This document shows positions 1 through 8,804 of a stretch of DNA of 64,000 bases, piece by piece. Made by a program: the position numbers and the translations under genes. The first letter of the stretch is position 1. Each line of letters starts with the position of its first letter. The stretch lies in the NCBI GenBank assembly GCA_046154185.1, contig JBJXGE010000009.1, forward strand, positions 233,027 to 297,026, given 5' to 3'. The stretch is from JBJXGE01 sp046154185. Its GTDB lineage: Bacteria; Planctomycetota; UBA8108; UBA1146; JAJFFE01. The notes beneath the pieces were generated by a model that had not been told where the DNA came from, ran no database searches, and saw only the letters and a list, made by a program, of their open reading frames with translations.

Positions 1-1
1 T

Positions 2-748
2 TGCCGAGAGACTTGGCGTGGGGACATGCTGACGGCCGACGGACAGCGCACGCTCCCTTATGCGGCATATGGCGGTCAAACGATGTTGGTGGCGTATCCG
101 ACGGTCGACATGGCGCACGACTCGAAACTCATGAGCATGCGCGGCAACAACATTCACTTCAGTCGCATCGTCACACCGCATGAGCTCATTCCAGGCCACC
201 ACTTGCAAGGGTTCATCGCGCAGCGTTCCAATACGCATCGACGGCTTTTCTCGACTCCCTTTCTGGTCGAAGGCTGGGCGCTTTACTGGGAGATGCTGTT
301 GTGGGATCTCGGCTACGCGCGCGGGCCAGCGGATCAGATGGGGATGCTGTTCTGGCGCAAGCATCGCTGTGCGCGCATTATCGTTTCGTTGGAGTTTCAC
401 CTCGAGATCAGAACACCCGCGGAAATGATTGACTATCTCGTGACGCGCGTCGGCCATGAGCGCGACGGCGCAACGAGTGAAGTGCGGCGCTACATCGGCG
501 ACGCGTACGGGCCGCTCTATCAGTGCGCGTATCTCATCGGCGGGCTCGAGCTGATGGCGTTACGACGCGAGCTCGTCGACACCGGCCGCATGACCAACCG
601 CGAGTTTCACGACGCTGTGCTGGCCGAAAACTCGATCCCTATCGAACTCATTCGCGCACGCCTGACTCGCCAAGAGCTGACGAGCGGGACGCGGAGCGCG
701 TGGCGCTTCTACGGCGATCCACCCTTGCCGCGCAGCGAGCGATTCTGA
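2..748 (+). CDS. DUF885 family protein, C-terminal part (cut by window edge)
   Basis: The reading frame is open to the left edge, so the gene begins outside the window; 248 residues are visible. The motif HELIPGHHLQG, followed about 30 residues later by FLVEGWALYWE, is the conserved pair of DUF885, a family of predicted zinc-metallopeptidase-like proteins in which HExxPGHH and a downstream Glu would form the metal site. The tail is alpha-helical with conserved Tyr and Arg positions. The stop codon TGA abuts the stop of the next, opposite-strand gene without a spacer base, so the two genes converge tail to tail. Substrate unknown; many relatives are lipoproteins but the N-terminus is not visible here. 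Family assignment is confident, function is not. Confidence 0.85.
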   Translation, partial: CRETWRGDMLTADGQRTLPYAAYGGQTMLVAYPTVDMAHDSKLMSMRGNNIHFSRIVTPHELIPGHHLQGFIAQRSNTHRRLFSTPFLVEGWALYWEMLLWDLGYARGPADQMGMLFWRKHRCARIIVSLEFHLEIRTPAEMIDYLVTRVGHERDGATSEVRRYIGDAYGPLYQCAYLIGGLELMALRRELVDTGRMTNREFHDAVLAENSIPIELIRARLTRQELTSGTRSAWRFYGDPPLPRSERF

Positions 749-1645
749 TCACTCAAGCATGGCGTCCAAGTAGCCCTGATACAGCGCGATGATGCGTTGC
801 GTGGTTGGGCCGATGGTATAGGCCTTGGCGTCGAGGGTGACCACCGGTAGCACGCCCTTGAACGTCGAAGTGATGAAGATCTCGTCGGCCGCTTGCAAGT
901 GTTCCGGCAAATAGTTCCCAAGCTCGACGGGTAGTCGGTGGTCGCGCGCCACGGCCAGCACGAGCCGACGCGTCACACCGAGCAAGATGCCGTCATCGGA
1001 CGCCGAGTACAGAACACCACTTCGCACCCAGAACAAATTGCTGGTCGTACACTCCGCGACGTGTCCGCCGGTCGTCAGCATCACCGCTTCGTACGCGTTG
1101 TGCTTCCGAGCGTCTTGGTAAGCCAAGATATTGTTGAGGAAATTACCGCTCTTGATTTGTGGATTGAGCGCCCGCGCGTCGTTGCGCCGAATGGACGAGA
1201 TCCGCAAAGCGACGCCCGCGCGACGGAGCGCTTCGTAATCCGTGTCGAGCTGCCACGCAATCACGATGAGTTTGGGCGCCAAGCAGGCCGTGGTATCCAA
1301 GCCGATCGGGCCGACACCGCGGGTCACCATGAGTCTCGCGCCAACTTCACGCGCGCGGTCGGGCGCCGCGTCGCGCACGCACGAAAGTACTCGGACGAGT
1401 TCGTTGCGATCCGCCGGGATGGTCAGCGAGAGGGCGGACGCCGAGCGCTCGAGACGCTCCAAGTGCTCATCCAGCGCGAGCCATCGACCGCGGTGCGTCC
1501 GAATCGTCTCGTAGATGGAATCGCCGTAAAGTAGGCCGTGATCCAACACGGACACTTGCGCCGCTTCGCGAGCGACGATGCGGCCGTCGAGCCAAATCCA
1601 CGGTCCAGACACTGTTGTTGGGATCCCTACTCCCATGACTCTCAT
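749..1645 (-). CDS. Class IV aminotransferase (branched-chain or D-amino acid aminotransferase / aminodeoxychorismate lyase family)
   Basis: PLP enzyme of fold type IV, 298 residues, the normal family length. The opening strand plus LLYGDSIYETIRTH is the typical N-terminal signature. The catalytic Schiff-base lysine is in PQIKSGNFLNNILA, and AECTTSNLFWV carries the conserved Glu and the phosphate-binding SN. The C-terminal DEIFITSTFKGVLPV is also characteristic. The family contains IlvE, D-amino acid aminotransferase and PabC; the sequence does not let me choose safely, although the FxxGxxxYE-like start fits IlvE and Dat more than PabC. ATG at 1643-1645; a second in-frame ATG three codons later is an alternative. 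Convergent with the DUF885 gene. Confidence 0.85.
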   Translation of the reverse strand: MRVMGVGIPTTVSGPWIWLDGRIVAREAAQVSVLDHGLLYGDSIYETIRTHRGRWLALDEHLERLERSASALSLTIPADRNELVRVLSCVRDAAPDRAREVGARLMVTRGVGPIGLDTTACLAPKLIVIAWQLDTDYEALRRAGVALRISSIRRNDARALNPQIKSGNFLNNILAYQDARKHNAYEAVMLTTGGHVAECTTSNLFWVRSGVLYSASDDGILLGVTRRLVLAVARDHRLPVELGNYLPEHLQAADEIFITSTFKGVLPVVTLDAKAYTIGPTTQRIIALYQGYLDAMLE

Positions 1646-1695
1646 CCGTTATCCTGAGGCGTGCAACATTCAAACGTCACGAGCGACTACCGCCA

Positions 1696-3066
1696 ATGGA
1701 GCTAACCGTCATGGCCGCACCGCATCGACCGCCACTCGCTGAGCGCATGCGCCCGAACTGCTTCGACGAACTCGTCGGCCAACGAGAACTCTTCGGCCCG
1801 GAAGGGTTGGTGCGCAGGTTACTCCGCGAGGGCCGACCGCCGTCCCTCATTCTGTGGGGTCCGCCGGGTTGTGGGAAGACGACGGTAGCGCGACTCATCG
1901 CCGGCGCCCTCGCGCTTCAGCCGGTCGCGATTTCCGCGGTCACTTCCGGCGTGAAGGAACTCAAAGAAATCATCGCCGCCGCGCGCGCATCGTTGGCAAC
2001 TGGCGGCGCGCCGACCTTGCTCTTCGTCGATGAGCTGCACCGGTTCAACAAAGCGCAGCAGGATAGTTTTCTCGGTCCCGTCGAGGACGGGACGCTGATC
2101 CTGATCGGCGCCACGACCGAGAATCCGTCGTTCGAGTTGAACGCCCCCCTCCTGTCGCGCTGTCGAGTCCTTGTGCTCAAGGAACTCGGACGCGTGGAGC
2201 TGCGAGACATTCTGCACCGCGCGCTCACCGACCGCGAGCGCGGACTCGGTGACCAGCACTTGCGACTGGCGCCATCACTCGAGGAGTTGCTCATCGATAG
2301 TTGCGCGGGTGACGCGCGCGCGTTGTTGACCGATCTCGAATGGCTCGCAGTTGGGCTCGCCGCAGCACGCCGCGAGTCGAGCGCGGAACCGATCAGCCCG
2401 GAGGAAGCACGCGACGTGCTGACGCGACTCCCGCGCTACGACAAAAATGGTGACGAGCACTTTAATACGATCAGCGCGTTGCACAAGTCGCTGCGCGCAA
2501 GCGACGTGCAGGCAGGACTCTACTACTTGGCGCGCATGCTCGAGAGCGGCGACGACCCGTTATACGTGGCCCGTCGCCTCGTGAGGTTTGCGACCGAAGA
2601 CATCGGGGCGGCCGATCCGCAAGCGCTCGTCATCGCGATCGCGGCGCGCGATGCGGTTCATTTCCTTGGCATGCCGGAAGGTGCGCTCGCGCTCGCGGAG
2701 CTCGTCGTGTACTTGGCGACGGCGCCGAAGTCTGACCGCGTCTATCGCGCCTACAACTCTGCCGCGGACATCGTGCGACGCACGGGAAACTTGCCGATTC
2801 CGCTCGACGTGCGCAACGCACCGACACGACTGATGAAAGAACTCGGTTACGGCGCCGGGTACCAATCGCCGCAACAAGACGCTGCGGGTTGGCGTGTCAC
2901 TCTGTTCCCAGCCGCGCTCAAGGAGCGCAACTACTATGAGCCGCGTGAAATTGGCTTTGAGCGCGAGATAGCCAAGCGCATGCGCTATTACGACGAACTG
3001 CGAAGCGCCGCGCCGCGTGAGCAAGATCCGGATGCCGCACTGCCCGTGCAGCGTGAGCCGCATTAG
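1696..3066 (+). CDS. rarA: Replication-associated recombination protein A (AAA+ ATPase, MgsA/WRNIP1 family)
   Basis: A 456-residue clamp-loader-like AAA+ ATPase that acts at stalled replication forks. Walker A is GPPGCGKTT (about residues 56-64), Walker B with the RarA signature is LLFVDELHRFNKAQQD, and sensor 1 lies in IGATTENPSFE followed by the arginine-finger segment LLSRCRV. The C-terminal half has the family signature YDKNGDEHFNTISALHKS, ARMLESGDDPLYVARRLVR and the closing PxxLKxRxYYxP-like region. Two ATGs are possible (1696 and 1711); family starts usually sit close to the PLAERMRP segment, so 1711 is also plausible. The stop overlaps the stop of the convergent HDOD gene by two bases. 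Confidence 0.95.
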   Translation: MELTVMAAPHRPPLAERMRPNCFDELVGQRELFGPEGLVRRLLREGRPPSLILWGPPGCGKTTVARLIAGALALQPVAISAVTSGVKELKEIIAAARASLATGGAPTLLFVDELHRFNKAQQDSFLGPVEDGTLILIGATTENPSFELNAPLLSRCRVLVLKELGRVELRDILHRALTDRERGLGDQHLRLAPSLEELLIDSCAGDARALLTDLEWLAVGLAAARRESSAEPISPEEARDVLTRLPRYDKNGDEHFNTISALHKSLRASDVQAGLYYLARMLESGDDPLYVARRLVRFATEDIGAADPQALVIAIAARDAVHFLGMPEGALALAELVVYLATAPKSDRVYRAYNSAADIVRRTGNLPIPLDVRNAPTRLMKELGYGAGYQSPQQDAAGWRVTLFPAALKERNYYEPREIGFEREIAKRMRYYDELRSAAPREQDPDAALPVQREPH

Positions 3067-3995
3067 AGAGTCAGGAACGCGCGGCTCTTCTCAAACCGGG
3101 CTCGCAGCTCTTCGATGGCCTGCTCGCGCGGCCGACTCCCGAGCACTGGGGCGAGATGCGCTGGGAGCGTCGTCGTGAGTGAGTTCGCGGGTTTGCAACT
3201 CAAGCCGTGCCTAAAGCCGGCATCATTGGCCAAGATATTGGCGACGGTGACGAAACTCGTCACGCTCCGCTGCTCTTTTTCCAATTGCTCGAGTTCGCTC
3301 GGTGTCCAGTCATTCGCGGTCAGAGCATGATGGCGCAACATCGGTTCACGAATGAGCGGCGGCAGTCGCCATTTCTCGCCGAGCCAGCCGCCCAGCATGC
3401 AATGATTGACGCCGACCCGCTGCTCCTCGGCCGCACAGAGATTGGCGGATTGCTGCACATCGGCGGCGACCAATTTGAACTCATCCGGAAAATAGCGCGC
3501 TTCGAGCAAGATCCCCGCATCGTGCATGAGACCGGCGGTAAACGAGTCTTCTTTCAGCGCAAACCCGTTGTACTCGGCGATCAGGCGCGCACCAACCGCA
3601 ACGGCCAGCGAATGCTCCCAGAATTTCTCTTGGTCAAAAACTTTCGGGTCGATCTTGAGCAAGGACTTCGTCGACACGGACATCGCCAAGCTACGAATCG
3701 AGTTGAACCCGAGCAGCGAGATCGCGTGGGCGAGCGACGAGACCGGCTTGGAAAACGCGTAAAAAGCGGAGTTCACGAGTTTCAAGACCTTGGCCGAGAG
3801 ACCTTGGTCCTTCTCCATCACGTCCGCCATCATCTTGCTGGTGCACTTGGGATTGTCCGCGACTTCCTGCAGTTTCTGAATGACGGTCGGAAAGCTCGGC
3901 AGGTCGTAGATTCGCTGAACGACTCGCTTCAGCTTTTCATCGGCGGCACCACCCGGAGTGGCTGGCGGCGGGCTCGTAGTCGACGGACCTGGCAT
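3063..3995 (-). CDS. HDOD domain protein
   Basis: The HDOD fold is a signalling/regulatory relative of HD phosphohydrolases that lacks most metal ligands. The conserved N-terminal LPSFPTVIQKLQEVADNP and the KVLKLVNSAFYAF and ISLLGFNSIRSLAMS segments are diagnostic; MHDAGILL is the degenerate HD element. I place the start at the ATG at 3993-3995 because it is preceded by GAGGAG at about 10 bases. An upstream ATG at 4052 would add 19 residues with no comparable site. About 310 residues, single-domain, no receiver or output domain. Role in the cell unknown; HDOD proteins often act in stress, motility or biofilm signalling. The gene lies downstream of the FAD oxidoreductase on the same strand, about 100 bases away. 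Confidence 0.85.
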   Translation of the reverse strand: MPGPSTTSPPPATPGGAADEKLKRVVQRIYDLPSFPTVIQKLQEVADNPKCTSKMMADVMEKDQGLSAKVLKLVNSAFYAFSKPVSSLAHAISLLGFNSIRSLAMSVSTKSLLKIDPKVFDQEKFWEHSLAVAVGARLIAEYNGFALKEDSFTAGLMHDAGILLEARYFPDEFKLVAADVQQSANLCAAEEQRVGVNHCMLGGWLGEKWRLPPLIREPMLRHHALTANDWTPSELEQLEKEQRSVTSFVTVANILANDAGFRHGLSCKPANSLTTTLPAHLAPVLGSRPREQAIEELRARFEKSRAFLTL

Positions 3996-4091
3996 GATGT
4001 CGCGGCTCCTCGCGGATGGATGTTCCCTCCCTTTGATAAGAATAAGATGCAAACCCGACTGCCAACAAGAATCGCCTGGGCCGCGGCGTGC

Positions 4092-5231
4092 TCAAGGGGC
4101 AATTGGAACCGTCGGGTTCGCCGCGAGTCCGAGTTCCGCCATTTGCTCGCCGACGGCAAGGGCCAACGAAATGCCGTGAATCCCAAATTCGCCGCCGATG
4201 AGCACCTGGCCATCGCACTCGACTCGTGCGCTGGAGCTGGACGTCGCGAGCGCCGGAACAAATTCCGCGGCGGCGTGGCGAACTTGAAACTCTCCAAAAC
4301 TCGGAATGAGTGTATTGATCTCGGTACGAATACGGCCGAATTCATCCCAGTCGACTTGTGCGTCCTGCGTCCGCAAATCGGCCGGCGAAAAGATGGAGAG
4401 CACGGTGTCCTGGCCGCCGCCGCACAACAAAACCACGCGATCGCGCGGCTGGAGCGTCGGCGATCCCGGACTCGGGCTGGATTCACCTTCATACTCGAGT
4501 GCGGCTGCTGCGGCAGATTCCGTCTCACTGGCGCGAGCGGGCGGTCCGGACGCGAGACGATAGAGCTGTACGTCTCCGAGCCGCGGGGCACCGTGAAAGC
4601 GTTGCCATGAAACTCGACGTTGACCTAACGCGATTCCGAGCCCGCGCGCGAGTCGCGCGTTCTCGAGCCCGCTCGCTAAGTAAACTCGCTCCGCCCGACC
4701 CTGGCGTGGCCCGGCACGAAACTCGACGCCGGTTGCGCCGCGCGCGATTTCTTCGATCGGCGAATTACAGACAACTCGACCGCCGCGTTTGCGAATCTGC
4801 CAATGCAACGTCGATGCCAAGAGGGTGGCGTCAACGACTCCATCCCAATCGTAGGTGACGCCCGGCGCCTCCTCGGTTGGCCGTGCCGGCACCCAACCGG
4901 TCGCGAACTCGTCGCCTCGGCTCGCATTCGCGATGTCGAAGTACCCGTGCGCAGGATGCAGGAAAGATCCACTCCGTTGATAACGCGGATCGATCTCGAT
5001 GTAGTGGCGCCATTCTTCCAGCAGCAGAAAGGCGCGCCGCTCGAGGGATTCGTCGTTGATGCGACCGGTCGAAAGCACAAGCCCGGGCGCCCCGCTGCGA
5101 AGCGCCGCCGGCGCGCCGAGACTTTCCATCACCACAACTCCAGCGGCGCCTCGGCGCAGCAGGTGGTCCGCGGTCACGAGGCCCAAGAGCCCGCCACCGA
5201 TGACGAGGTGTTGCACATGGAGAGGCTGCAT
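4092..5231 (-). CDS. FAD-dependent oxidoreductase, DAO (D-amino acid oxidase / glycine oxidase) family
   Basis: 379 residues beginning with the dinucleotide-binding motif VIGGGLLGLVTADHLLRRG and a short FAD-binding LRSGAPGLVLS, the layout of DadA/ThiO/SoxB-type flavoproteins. The C-terminal GQVLIGGEFGIHGISLALAVGEQMAEL contains the second FAD-contacting Gly-rich element expected in this superfamily. The substrate-domain middle is diverged and carries a low-complexity insert (about residues 240-260, rich in Ala, Glu, Ser and Pro), so no substrate can be named. ATG at 5229-5231 with AAGGTGG just upstream. It may be cotranscribed with the downstream HDOD gene. Confidence 0.75.
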   Translation of the reverse strand: MQPLHVQHLVIGGGLLGLVTADHLLRRGAAGVVVMESLGAPAALRSGAPGLVLSTGRINDESLERRAFLLLEEWRHYIEIDPRYQRSGSFLHPAHGYFDIANASRGDEFATGWVPARPTEEAPGVTYDWDGVVDATLLASTLHWQIRKRGGRVVCNSPIEEIARGATGVEFRAGPRQGRAERVYLASGLENARLARGLGIALGQRRVSWQRFHGAPRLGDVQLYRLASGPPARASETESAAAAALEYEGESSPSPGSPTLQPRDRVVLLCGGGQDTVLSIFSPADLRTQDAQVDWDEFGRIRTEINTLIPSFGEFQVRHAAAEFVPALATSSSSARVECDGQVLIGGEFGIHGISLALAVGEQMAELGLAANPTVPIAP

Positions 5232-5519
5232 TATCCACCTTACTCGACGGCCGCGTTACTCGACTGCCCTACCAACGATCTGTTTGCTGGAACGAGTCCG
5301 GCGCGCGCGCAAGCAGTGAATCTAGAGAACAACCGAGGAATTGCCAGAGCGGATTCGAACGGCGGTGTGGGACGCGACGCGCAACATTTTTTGCTGGAGC
5401 CGGTGCGATGGATTCGGTCATGATCTTGCACGAAAGCCATCCCCCCCACTCGCCGCACGGTTTTTGTCGTGATTCGCGTCGAGGGGTTGTTGCAATTTGC
5501 GGCACGCGCGGAGGAACTC
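5232..5519. other. Divergent intergenic region, no gene seen
   Basis: About 290 bases between the divergently transcribed FAD oxidoreductase and lipoprotein genes. Presumably holds both promoters; I could not identify convincing -35/-10 pairs. Open frames here on both strands lack family similarity and ribosome-binding sites. Confidence 0.5.
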
Positions 5520-5942
5520 ATGCGGATCGTCACTTTAGTGGTGTTGTCGTCGCTCGCGGTAGTCGCAAGTTGCGCGAACCCTCGCGACAAAGTCACGGGG
5601 ACTTATATCGATCTACATTCACCGGACGAGCTGGTCTTGATCAATGCGACGATTCGCGTCGGCGAGTTGGGCGATCTAAATGCGGTCCCGCACCTCATCG
5701 CCAACCTACGACACGAGGACGGTTCCGTAAGGTTGCAGACACACATGGCGCTCCTGAAAGTGCTGCGCACCCAAGGCAACCCGCACAAGTTTCTCGCGTA
5801 CGACAGTCCCGGCGTCCGCGAACAAGCGGTGCGCGCGTGGGAGAAGTGGTACGAAGAAACGGGTCGCCAAGATATTCAGAATACGCTCGAAGCCCGCAAG
5901 GCGAAAACCGCCGCGGGTGACCCGCCGACAACCAAGCAATAG
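5520..5942 (+). CDS. Small lipoprotein with HEAT-like repeat
   Basis: A 140-residue protein of unknown function. I chose the ATG at 5520 because GGAGGA stands about 6 bases upstream and because this start gives a clean lipoprotein signal (MRIVTLVVLSSLAVVASC, lipobox VASC). A longer frame from 5469 has no such support. The mature part contains one or two HEAT-like helical pairs (AVPHLIANLRHEDGSVRLQT and the following segment ending GVREQAVRAWEKWYEETG), the pattern seen in PBS/HEAT repeat proteins. It precedes the mla genes by 83 bases on the same strand and might be part of the same transcript, but a role in lipid transport is only a guess. Confidence 0.7.
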   Translation: MRIVTLVVLSSLAVVASCANPRDKVTGTYIDLHSPDELVLINATIRVGELGDLNAVPHLIANLRHEDGSVRLQTHMALLKVLRTQGNPHKFLAYDSPGVREQAVRAWEKWYEETGRQDIQNTLEARKAKTAAGDPPTTKQ

Positions 5943-6025
5943 CCACGGGCGCGTCAAGTTTGCAGCGGCTGCCCGCCGATCTACTGAGGAATCAACTCAG
6001 TGGCCGATCGGCCGGGAGCGCAGCG

Positions 6026-6805
6026 ATGTGGGCGAGAATTCGGACTCCTTTGGAATCGGTTGGTGATTGGGGCAGCTTGCTCCGCGAGACCGCGTATTGG
6101 TTGCGGCCGGCGCAACTGCGCGCGCGGGCGGGTCGAGTCCCGGTCGGCGACACGCTGCGACAGCTCGACCGACTGGCGTTCGGTGTGCTGCCTCTCCTCG
6201 CCGTGGTGTTGTTCTTCGTCGGCATGATCCTCGCCCTTCAGCTCGCGACGATTCTCAAGTTACTGGGCGTCGTCGAATACGTTCCCGACATCGTGGCGGT
6301 TTCGATGGTGAGGGAAATGGCGCCGCTCCTCACGGGAGTCGTGCTGTCCGGCTACGCCGGCGCCGCCATGGCCGCGGAAATCGGCAGCATGAAAGTGAAC
6401 GAAGAATTGGAAGCGATGGAAGCGCTGTCGCTCCCGCCGGTTCGCATGCTCGTCGCGCCGCGCTTCCTGGCCGCGGCGATCGCGGGGCCGTTTGTCGCCA
6501 TCTTCGCGTGCTATATCGGGATTCTCGGCGGCTTGTTGGTTGGCGCGACGATGTTGGGGCTCTCACCCGTTCAATATCTCCACCGCAGTCTCGACGCATT
6601 GAATCTCACCGCCGTTTCGCTGGGAGTCATCAAGGGCGAGGTTTTCGCCTTGCTCGTCGTCGCCATCGCGACCTTCGAAGGCTTGCGAGTTCGTGGCGGC
6701 GCGATGGGCGTCGGACGCGCCACGACGGCCGCGGTCGTCAAGTCGATCATCGCCATCATCGCGGCCGACCTGCTGTTGACGGTGCTGTTCTTCAATATCA
6801 CATGA
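6026..6805 (+). CDS. mlaE: MlaE-family lipid ABC transporter permease
   Basis: Inner-membrane permease of an MCE-type phospholipid transport system. It has the MlaE fold: an amphipathic N-terminal helix, then about five membrane segments beginning at VLPLLAVVLFFVGMILALQ. The family signature REMAPLLTGVVLSGYAGAAM is followed by AEIGSMKVNEELEAMEALSL. I prefer the ATG at 6026 (GGGAG about 7 bases upstream), giving 259 residues; a TTG at 5960 would add 22 residues. The final ATGA overlaps the start of mlaF, showing tight translational coupling. Together with mlaF and mlaD it forms a minimal transporter; no mlaB or mlaC is seen nearby. Confidence 0.9.
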   Translation: MWARIRTPLESVGDWGSLLRETAYWLRPAQLRARAGRVPVGDTLRQLDRLAFGVLPLLAVVLFFVGMILALQLATILKLLGVVEYVPDIVAVSMVREMAPLLTGVVLSGYAGAAMAAEIGSMKVNEELEAMEALSLPPVRMLVAPRFLAAAIAGPFVAIFACYIGILGGLLVGATMLGLSPVQYLHRSLDALNLTAVSLGVIKGEVFALLVVAIATFEGLRVRGGAMGVGRATTAAVVKSIIAIIAADLLLTVLFFNIT

Positions 6806-7614
6806 CAAAGCACAGTGACGGACCACTCCTCGAGGTCGAAGACATCCACCTCGCGTTTGCCGGGCGCCCAATTCTGCGCGGCGTCACGCTCAAGGTTGAG
6901 CGCGGCCAGACAATGGTGATCCTCGGCGGATCGGGCTGCGGAAAATCGACACTGTTGCGTGTGCTGGTCGGTGCGATCAACCCCGATCGCGGAACGGTGC
7001 GCATTCTGGGACATGACCGCAGTGAGTTGTCGGTTCCGGAGTTGGACCGTTTGCGCATTCGGCTCGGGATGATGTTTCAGTCCGGGGCGCTGTTTCACTC
7101 CATGACGGTCGGTGAGAATATCGCGTGCGTGTTGCGCGAGCACACCGCGATGACCGAAGAGGAAATCGCGATCATGGTGCAGGTCAAACTCGAAATGGTC
7201 GGACTCCGGCACGCGGTTGATCTGCTGCCGGATGAGATCAGCGGCGGAATGCGCAAACGCGCGGCGCTCGCCCGCGCCTTGGCGCTCGATCCGCAGGTCA
7301 TGCTTTATGACGAACCAGGTGCCGGACTCGACCCCGTGACTCTTGCCGGTGTCGACCGGCTGATCGACACGCTCGGTCGCGTGTTGAACATGGCCTCGGT
7401 CGTCGTTACGCACGAGATGGCGAGCGCGATGCGAATTGCCGACCAGATGGTCTACTTGCATGAAGGCCGCGTGGTGGCCGCGGGCACGCCCGAGGAGATC
7501 CGCGCACATCCTGATCCGCGACTGCAACAATTCCTCGCGGGTTCGGCTGACGGACCATTGACCGCCAAAGGCGCAGACGACGATTTCGCGCGATCACTGA
7601 TCGGAGCACAGTAA
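6802..7614 (+). CDS. mlaF: MlaF-family lipid ABC transporter ATPase
   Basis: ABC ATPase partner of the MlaE permease, 270 residues. Walker A GGSGCGKSTLL, Q-loop MMFQSGALFHSMTV, signature SGGMRKRAALARALAL (the SGGM variant typical of MlaF), Walker B QVMLYDEPGAGLDPVT and the switch histidine in VVVTHEM. The ATG overlaps the mlaE stop (ATGA). The open frame extends upstream through mlaE in another phase, but similarity begins exactly at MTKHSDGPLLEVEDI. The next gene, mlaD, begins 3 bases after the stop. It supplies energy for phospholipid movement between the inner and outer membranes or an equivalent envelope layer. Confidence 0.93.
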   Translation: MTKHSDGPLLEVEDIHLAFAGRPILRGVTLKVERGQTMVILGGSGCGKSTLLRVLVGAINPDRGTVRILGHDRSELSVPELDRLRIRLGMMFQSGALFHSMTVGENIACVLREHTAMTEEEIAIMVQVKLEMVGLRHAVDLLPDEISGGMRKRAALARALALDPQVMLYDEPGAGLDPVTLAGVDRLIDTLGRVLNMASVVVTHEMASAMRIADQMVYLHEGRVVAAGTPEEIRAHPDPRLQQFLAGSADGPLTAKGADDDFARSLIGAQ

Positions 7615-7617
7615 GAC

Positions 7618-8787
7618 GTGAAAAAAAAGAACGCTGACCACCGCTTGCGAGTTGGCCTCACTTTGAGCGCCGGCGTCTTGTTGCTCTTTGCTTTGGTGTT
7701 TTCGCTCAATGGCATGACGAGCTGGTTCGGCGGCTATAGCGTAGTCGAAGCTCGTTTCCCCCAAATCGACGGCCTGCGCGCCGGTGATCCCGTGCAGTTT
7801 CACGGACTCTACTGCGGCGTCGTGCGAACGGCGCATTTCGCTGACAAACAGCCGGCCGACACGCGCTCCATCGCTTTCGCCGAAGAACACGCGCCGAGCC
7901 CGTCGAGCCCGGCGAGCAGTTGCGAGGTCGTCGTCGAACTCGAAGTATCGCCCGCGGTCCGCAGGTTGCTGCGTAGCGGCAGCGTCGCGACGATTGAAAA
8001 AACGCTGACAGGCGTGACGCTCGTCAATTTGTTACAAGGGACTGGCGCAGCCTTGACGGCGAATGAGCAGCTTACGGGTCAAAACAGCGTGAGTATGAAT
8101 TCCGTGACGGAGCAGATGCTGCACGCGGCCGCGGCGCTGACGAGACTACTCGGTGAACTCGAGCCTGTTGCGCGCGATTTCCGCGAGCAACAACTCCATA
8201 CGGACGTGCTGTTGCAGATCGTCAACGCGGCGGAAGCGGCGCAGCGCGTCGCCGCGACCATCGACAACACGATCTCCGAGAATCGCCCGCACTTCAGAGC
8301 GAGCGTGGCAGGCGCGGAAGAGTTGGTCGGTCGACTCGACGGCGTCAGCGCGGCCGCGAACGAGTTTCTCACCGAAGCACGCGACACGACGGAGGAACTG
8401 GGGCAACTCTCGCAGCGACTGAATTATTGGTTTGCCGAGAATCGCGGATACATCGATCATTCGCTCGAGAACGTTGCGGACGCGACCGGCAGTATGAAAG
8501 GCCTCGCCGCCGAGTTGCGCCGCCGGCCGTGGCGATTGCTCCATTCACCGTCAGAGTCGGAGGCGTTGGCTCTCGACACCTACGAGAGTTCCGCGGCCTA
8601 TGTCGCCGCGGCGACCGAAACTCGGCGGGCGATCGATCGCGTGCGAGAACTACTCGAATGCGGACCGGACGACCCGACTATTCGCGAGTTTCTCGCGCAA
8701 ACGCTGACGACGCTCGAGGCGGACCTCAGTCGCGCGAGCGCGTTCCAAGCGGCATTCTGGGAGCGACTCGCGCACACGACGCCTTGA
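7618..8787 (+). CDS. mlaD: MCE-domain substrate-binding protein (MlaD-like)
   Basis: 389 residues with a GTG start. An N-terminal membrane anchor (LRVGLTLSAGVLLLFALVFS) is followed by a single MCE domain (GGYSVVEARFPQIDGLRAGD, then the VQFHGLYCGVV strand). The MCE strand region holds an insert (about residues 80-102, Ser/Pro/Ala-rich) compared with E. coli MlaD. The C-terminal 200 residues are long amphipathic helices, as in the longer MCE proteins where they form a needle or barrel stalk. E. coli MlaD has about 183 residues, so this is the long type. It is the periplasmic lipid-binding ring subunit of the mlaEFD operon and the last gene of it. Confidence 0.85.
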   Translation: MKKKNADHRLRVGLTLSAGVLLLFALVFSLNGMTSWFGGYSVVEARFPQIDGLRAGDPVQFHGLYCGVVRTAHFADKQPADTRSIAFAEEHAPSPSSPASSCEVVVELEVSPAVRRLLRSGSVATIEKTLTGVTLVNLLQGTGAALTANEQLTGQNSVSMNSVTEQMLHAAAALTRLLGELEPVARDFREQQLHTDVLLQIVNAAEAAQRVAATIDNTISENRPHFRASVAGAEELVGRLDGVSAAANEFLTEARDTTEELGQLSQRLNYWFAENRGYIDHSLENVADATGSMKGLAAELRRRPWRLLHSPSESEALALDTYESSAAYVAAATETRRAIDRVRELLECGPDDPTIREFLAQTLTTLEADLSRASAFQAAFWERLAHTTP

Positions 8788-8804
8788 GGTGAGATCCTGG
8801 ATGC

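Noticed and set aside
3207..4610. Long plus-strand open frame (467 codons) opposite the HDOD and FAD oxidoreductase genes
   Set aside because: It is a shadow of two well-supported minus-strand genes, has no family motifs and spans their junction; long antisense frames are common in GC-rich DNA.
6571..7530. 319-codon minus-strand frame opposite mlaE and mlaF
   Set aside because: Antisense to two confident ABC transporter genes and rich in Arg/His/Asp as expected for a shadow.
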